A DNA stretch of 6,900 nucleotides, taken from positions 1-6,900 of the forward strand of contig JAEZCE010000062.1 in NCBI GenBank assembly GCA_023429995.1, written 5' to 3'. The DNA comes from Bacillota bacterium (lineage in GTDB: Bacteria > Bacillota > UBA4882 > UBA8346). Made by a program: the position numbers and the translations under genes. This document shows positions 5,386 through 6,900 of the stretch, one piece after another. Every line of letters starts with the position of its first letter. Position 1 is the stretch's first letter. Under the pieces are notes generated by a model. The model was not told the origin of the DNA. It worked only from the letters and a program-made list of their open reading frames with translations, and searched no databases.

Positions 5386-5386
5386 G
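5341..5386 (-). repeat. 46-bp inverted repeat, right copy
   Basis: Reverse-complement partner of 3400-3445, 40 of 46 positions matching. Each copy contains three 9-bp units built on CCCTCATC; the position of the single G/C variant among units differs between the copies. Together the two copies bound 1,987 bp holding exactly the two minus-strand genes and their leader. No target-site duplication was found directly outside the repeats by eye. Confidence 0.8.
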
Positions 5387-5471
5387 TTTTTTGACCTCCT
5401 TTTTTAGGATTTAAAAAATAAGGGCCCCAATCTAAAGATGCAGCCCGGTTACGATTTATTTTGGAAACAAA

Positions 5472-5499
5472 AAACCCGCTCCGGTTTGGCGGCGGGTTT
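5472..5499 (-). terminator. Intrinsic terminator (minus strand)
   Basis: An 8-bp perfect stem AAACCCGC (5472-5479) / GCGGGTTT (5492-5499) with a 12-nt loop. Read on the minus strand it is followed at once by TTTTGTTT continuing the T-run, a good intrinsic terminator. On the plus strand a T-run also appears after GGGTG. No minus-strand gene lies immediately upstream. It could end read-through, or attenuate a transcript starting at about 5522 before the leader of the ATPase operon. Confidence 0.7.
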
Positions 5500-5528
5500 G
5501 GGTGTTTTTTACAATATTTAATGATACG

Positions 5529-5537
5529 AGTATAACA
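5529..5537 (-). promoter_or_regulatory. Possible extended -10 promoter (minus strand)
   Basis: On the minus strand TGTTATACT reads as an extended -10 element (TG-n-TATACT). No convincing -35 is seen. A start near 5522 would put the terminator hairpin about 23 bases downstream, followed by the mini-ORF and the two-gene operon. Weak evidence, based on one motif. Confidence 0.3.
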
Positions 5538-5555
5538 CCTTTTTTGGGATGATAG

Positions 5556-5591
5556 GTGCCGGGAAAGTGCCAGGAAAGTGCCGGGGGGAAA
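5556..5591 (+). repeat. 11-bp tandem repeat (GTGCCxGGAAA, three units)
   Basis: GTGCCGGGAAA (5556-5566), GTGCCAGGAAA (5567-5577) and a longer third unit, GTGCCGGGGGGAAA (5578-5591). It lies in non-coding DNA. The following stretch to 5845 is AT-rich with no gene, ribosome-binding site or clear hairpin that I can support. Confidence 0.7.
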
Positions 5592-5845
5592 TGCAGGGCG
5601 CTGGGGGAATGGGGGATTTAGTTGAAATGACGGGGGGTAGAGAGGGTTTATTAGATTCCTCTTTGCTAGTTAGGATGAAATAAATTTTTAAATGCTATAT
5701 AGGTTGAGTTAAATTTTGTTGTTGTCAAAAATCCCTGTTAGAAAAATGAACGTCTATTTGACTTAACTCTTGCCCCAATGTCACAAGGCTATAGATGCAT
5801 TTTTCTGGAAAATTTATTAAAATGCAAGTCGAAAAACTGGCTCTT

Positions 5846-5900
5846 GACCTCTCTCTTGCTCTCCCCGTTGCGGGGAGAGTAACCCCAGGCCTCCGAAAGC
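5846..5900. repeat. GC-rich hairpin repeat, right copy (inverted)
   Basis: Reverse complement of the block at 64-117. The hairpin arms are CTCTCCCCG (5859-5867) and CGGGGAGAG (5871-5879), with loop TTG. It carries the same purine/pyrimidine tract outside the hairpin and the same CTTCGGAGG-like end. A 64-aa minus-strand open frame over this region is not credible because it runs through the repeat. Confidence 0.75.
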
Positions 5901-6006
5901 GTGCTGGCTTCATAGTCAAAAGGTTTTTGGGGTCTTAGTTGAGGGTTGCTCTTCAACAACTTTATTGAAATTTTACCCGTTTACCTTTTCTCTTTTCACT
6001 TTAAAC

Positions 6007-6021
6007 CGGAGGTACCCTCCG
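6007..6021 (+). promoter_or_regulatory. Hairpin that sequesters the radC-like ribosome-binding site
   Basis: CGGAGG (6007-6012), loop TAC, CCTCCG (6016-6021) is a perfect 6-bp stem with a 3-nt loop. It contains the GGAGG ribosome-binding site and ends at the base before ATG 6022. Folded, it would block ribosome binding. It has the same compact design (short stem, 3-nt loop) as the palindrome at 6221-6237. Confidence 0.5.
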
Positions 6022-6220
6022 ATGCCTTTATCAGCTAGCAACATCTACACCCTCAAACAAATCCGCACCCAGCGCCACCGCTATGACCTGGAAGACAACC
6101 CAATCACCAGCCCTTTGATCTGCTATAAAATCCTCCAATATCTCCTTGATCTCAGATCTGAGCCGGTCGAAAAATTCGGCATCATCTCACTGAACACCCG
6201 AAAGAAAATTATCGGTCTCT

Positions 6221-6237
6221 CGGGATTGGAAATCCCG
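6221..6237. repeat. Palindromic insert 1 in radC-like gene (17 bp)
   Basis: CGGGATTGGAAATCCCG is a perfect 7-bp stem with a 3-nt loop. Removing exactly these 17 bases joins GGTCTCT to CCATCATC and restores one frame, LSIIGIGSL, which has the usual six residues between the IIG and GSL motifs as I recall the family. With it present, the frame runs off to a stop at 6297-6299. Confidence 0.7.
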
Positions 6238-6294
6238 CCATCATCGGCATCGGTTCTCTGGATCAACTCTACATCGAACCCCGTGAATGTCTTT

Positions 6295-6329
6295 TAATAT
6301 CATTTAACAAAAGCGGTTAAATGATATTA
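6295..6329. repeat. Palindromic insert 2 in radC-like gene (35 bp)
   Basis: Two perfect 14-bp arms, TAATATCATTTAAC (6295-6308) and GTTAAATGATATTA (6316-6329), around a 7-nt spacer (AAAAGCG). Removing 34 bases (6296-6329) joins GAATGTCTTT to GGCCGCC in frame (ECLLAAMM). The arms are AT-rich and unlike the surrounding GC-richer gene. The 14-7-14 layout resembles sites of tyrosine recombinases, which is resemblance in shape only. Confidence 0.8.
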
Positions 6330-6345
6330 GGCCGCCATGATGAAG

Positions 6346-6361
6346 CGCATGCTAGCATGCG
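6346..6361. repeat. Palindromic insert 3 in radC-like gene (16 bp)
   Basis: CGCATGCTAGCATGCG is a perfect 16-bp palindrome without a spacer. Removing 15 bases (6346-6360) keeps the frame, AAMMKDAKSIIAF, and leaves 16 residues between PRE and HNHPSG, the spacing I recall for the family. As present it adds five residues in frame, so it is tolerated by the frame but probably inserted. Confidence 0.6.
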
Positions 6362-6599
6362 ACGCCAAGTCCATCATCGCCTTCCACAACCATCCCAGCG
6401 GCTCCCCAGAGCCCAGCCGGGACGACATTGATCTCACCCACAAACTCCAGGAAGCCGGGAAAATCATGGGCATCGAACTGCTGGATCATGTGATAACGGG
6501 AGAGCGGAGTTATGTGAGTTTGAAGGAGAAAGGATTTATCACCTAACCCCCATGCCCCTTCCCTCATGCTAGAAGCTGTAATCTGGGACAAGGAAGGGG

Positions 6600-6900
6600 T
6601 GACTTTTTATGAACATTGTGCTAGAGAAGAAAATTGGGAACTTGGAGAGGAATTATATAGGCCGGGAATACTTGCAAAAGATGTAAGCCTTCAAGGAGGA
6701 AGGCGTTGCCCACGCCGCATCTTTCAGGATGAAAACTGCGGTTGCGGTCGAAAGCCAGGCTAAGTTGCCAGTTGAAAGGCCAAGGATGGGAGCGACCGAG
6801 CAAGGTCGTGTTGTATAGAGGGTGGAACCCCCTCCTGATAAAGTCTAACCAACAATCAGTAGCGAGTCTTGGAGCCTATAGGGTAACCAATGGGTTCAAG
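6600..6900 (+). ncRNA. Structured non-coding region, possibly the 5' part of a group II intron
   Basis: There is no credible gene here, but short hairpins are dense: GCCTTC/GAAGGC (6687-6692/6699-6704), CGACC/GGTCG (6793-6797/6804-6808), GAGGG/CCCTC (6818-6822/6830-6834), and CTTGGAGCC with GGGTTCAAG (6868-6876/6892-6900, one mismatch and one wobble). The text TAGAGGGTGGAACCCCCTCCTGA and AGGGTAACC resembles domain I of bacterial group II introns as I remember them. A 5' boundary is not clear; GTGCTAG at 6618 is the best GUGY-like candidate. The reverse transcriptase ORF and domain V would lie beyond the window. Confidence 0.4.

Larger units (their letters stand above)
6022..6546 (+). pseudogene. 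RadC-like JAB/JAMM-domain protein, interrupted by palindromes
   Basis: A RadC-family (MPN+/JAMM) protein of the short type lacking the helix-hairpin-helix domain, often found on mobile elements. The family resembles Zn metalloproteases; its molecular role is unsettled. Segment 1 (6022-6220) has NIYTLKQIRTQRHRYDLEDNP and SEPVEKFGIISLNTRKKIIG. Segment 2 (about 6238-6294, another frame) has IIGIGSLDQLYIEPREC. Segment 3 (from 6330) has the zinc motif FHNHPSGSPEPSRDD (H-x-H-x7-S-x2-D), then IELLDHVITGERSYVSLKEKG and TAA 6544-6546. Perfect palindromes sit at 6221-6237, 6295-6329 and 6346-6361. Deleting 17, 34 and 15 nt at them gives one ~152-codon frame. As DNA it is a double-frameshift pseudogene, unless something removes or skips the inserts. 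Start ATG 6022 follows GGAGG. Confidence 0.82.

Noticed and set aside
5725..5919. 64-aa minus-strand open frame
   Set aside because: It passes through the dispersed hairpin repeat at 5846-5900 and has no motif or ribosome-binding site.
6143..6154. CTCAGATCTGAG palindrome in the first radC-like segment as a further insert
   Set aside because: It encodes LRSE within the conserved LDLRSEPVEKF motif with no extra residues relative to the family, so it is ordinary coding sequence.
6291..6330. T4 gene 60-style ribosomal hop with matching take-off and landing codons at insert 2
   Set aside because: No identical codon pair is placed so that a hop over 34 nt would resume in the correct frame, so the classic mechanism is not supported, although other skipping is not excluded.
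6566..6763. 65-aa plus-strand open frame near the right end
   Set aside because: It has no ribosome-binding site, and its second half crosses the hairpin-rich non-coding region with low-complexity Arg/Gly/Cys content.

Overview
The window looks like a Gram-positive, Firmicutes-type (clostridial or Peptococcaceae-like) chromosome. The reasons are strong purine-rich ribosome-binding sites (GGAGG, AAGGAGGT, AAAGGAG), a DUF2284 iron-sulfur-type protein, and a small two-helix membrane protein of a kind I associate with clostridia. This assignment is inference; no rRNA or other marker gene is present. The window is gene-poor and very rich in repeats and hairpins, so it reads as an accessory region.

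Layout. Positions 1-570 hold a GC-rich hairpin repeat and two copies (A, B) of a ~136-bp dispersed repeat. Each copy has a 10-bp-stem hairpin, a GGGAGGG ribosome-binding site and a mini-ORF starting MKK. Positions 571-1782 encode an alanine racemase-family enzyme, followed by a terminator-like hairpin. A 70-aa two-TM membrane protein lies on the minus strand (1882-2094). Copy C of the repeat (2261-2399) precedes a DUF2284 cysteine-rich protein (2482-3021), and copy D (3033-3166) follows it. Next come 3.7 units of a 42-bp tandem repeat whose units form hairpins with a compensatory base change (3226-3380).

Positions 3400-5386 form a ~2-kb module. It is bounded by a 46-bp imperfect inverted repeat and carries two minus-strand genes: an unrecognised 119-aa helical protein, then a 445-aa P-loop ATPase of the type found in mobile-element replication modules. 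Each inverted repeat is also a 14-aa mini-ORF; the right copy has a near-perfect ribosome-binding site and lies in the 5' leader of the two genes. Upstream of it are a terminator and a promoter-like site.

Positions 5387-6021 have no full-size gene and hold the leader, a GTGCC tandem repeat and an inverted copy of the first hairpin repeat. Positions 6022-6546 hold a RadC-like JAB/JAMM-domain gene that is broken as read. It contains three unrelated perfect palindromes (17, 35 and 16 bp). Removing 17, 34 and 15 nt at these places gives one open frame of about 152 codons with the spacing I expect for the family. From about 6600 to the end the DNA is non-coding and dense in short hairpins, possibly the 5' part of a group II intron running out of the window.

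Two themes stand out: portable repeats that carry translation signals and tiny ORFs (two unrelated families), and the multiple palindromic insertions in the radC-like gene. No metabolic pathway links the genes.
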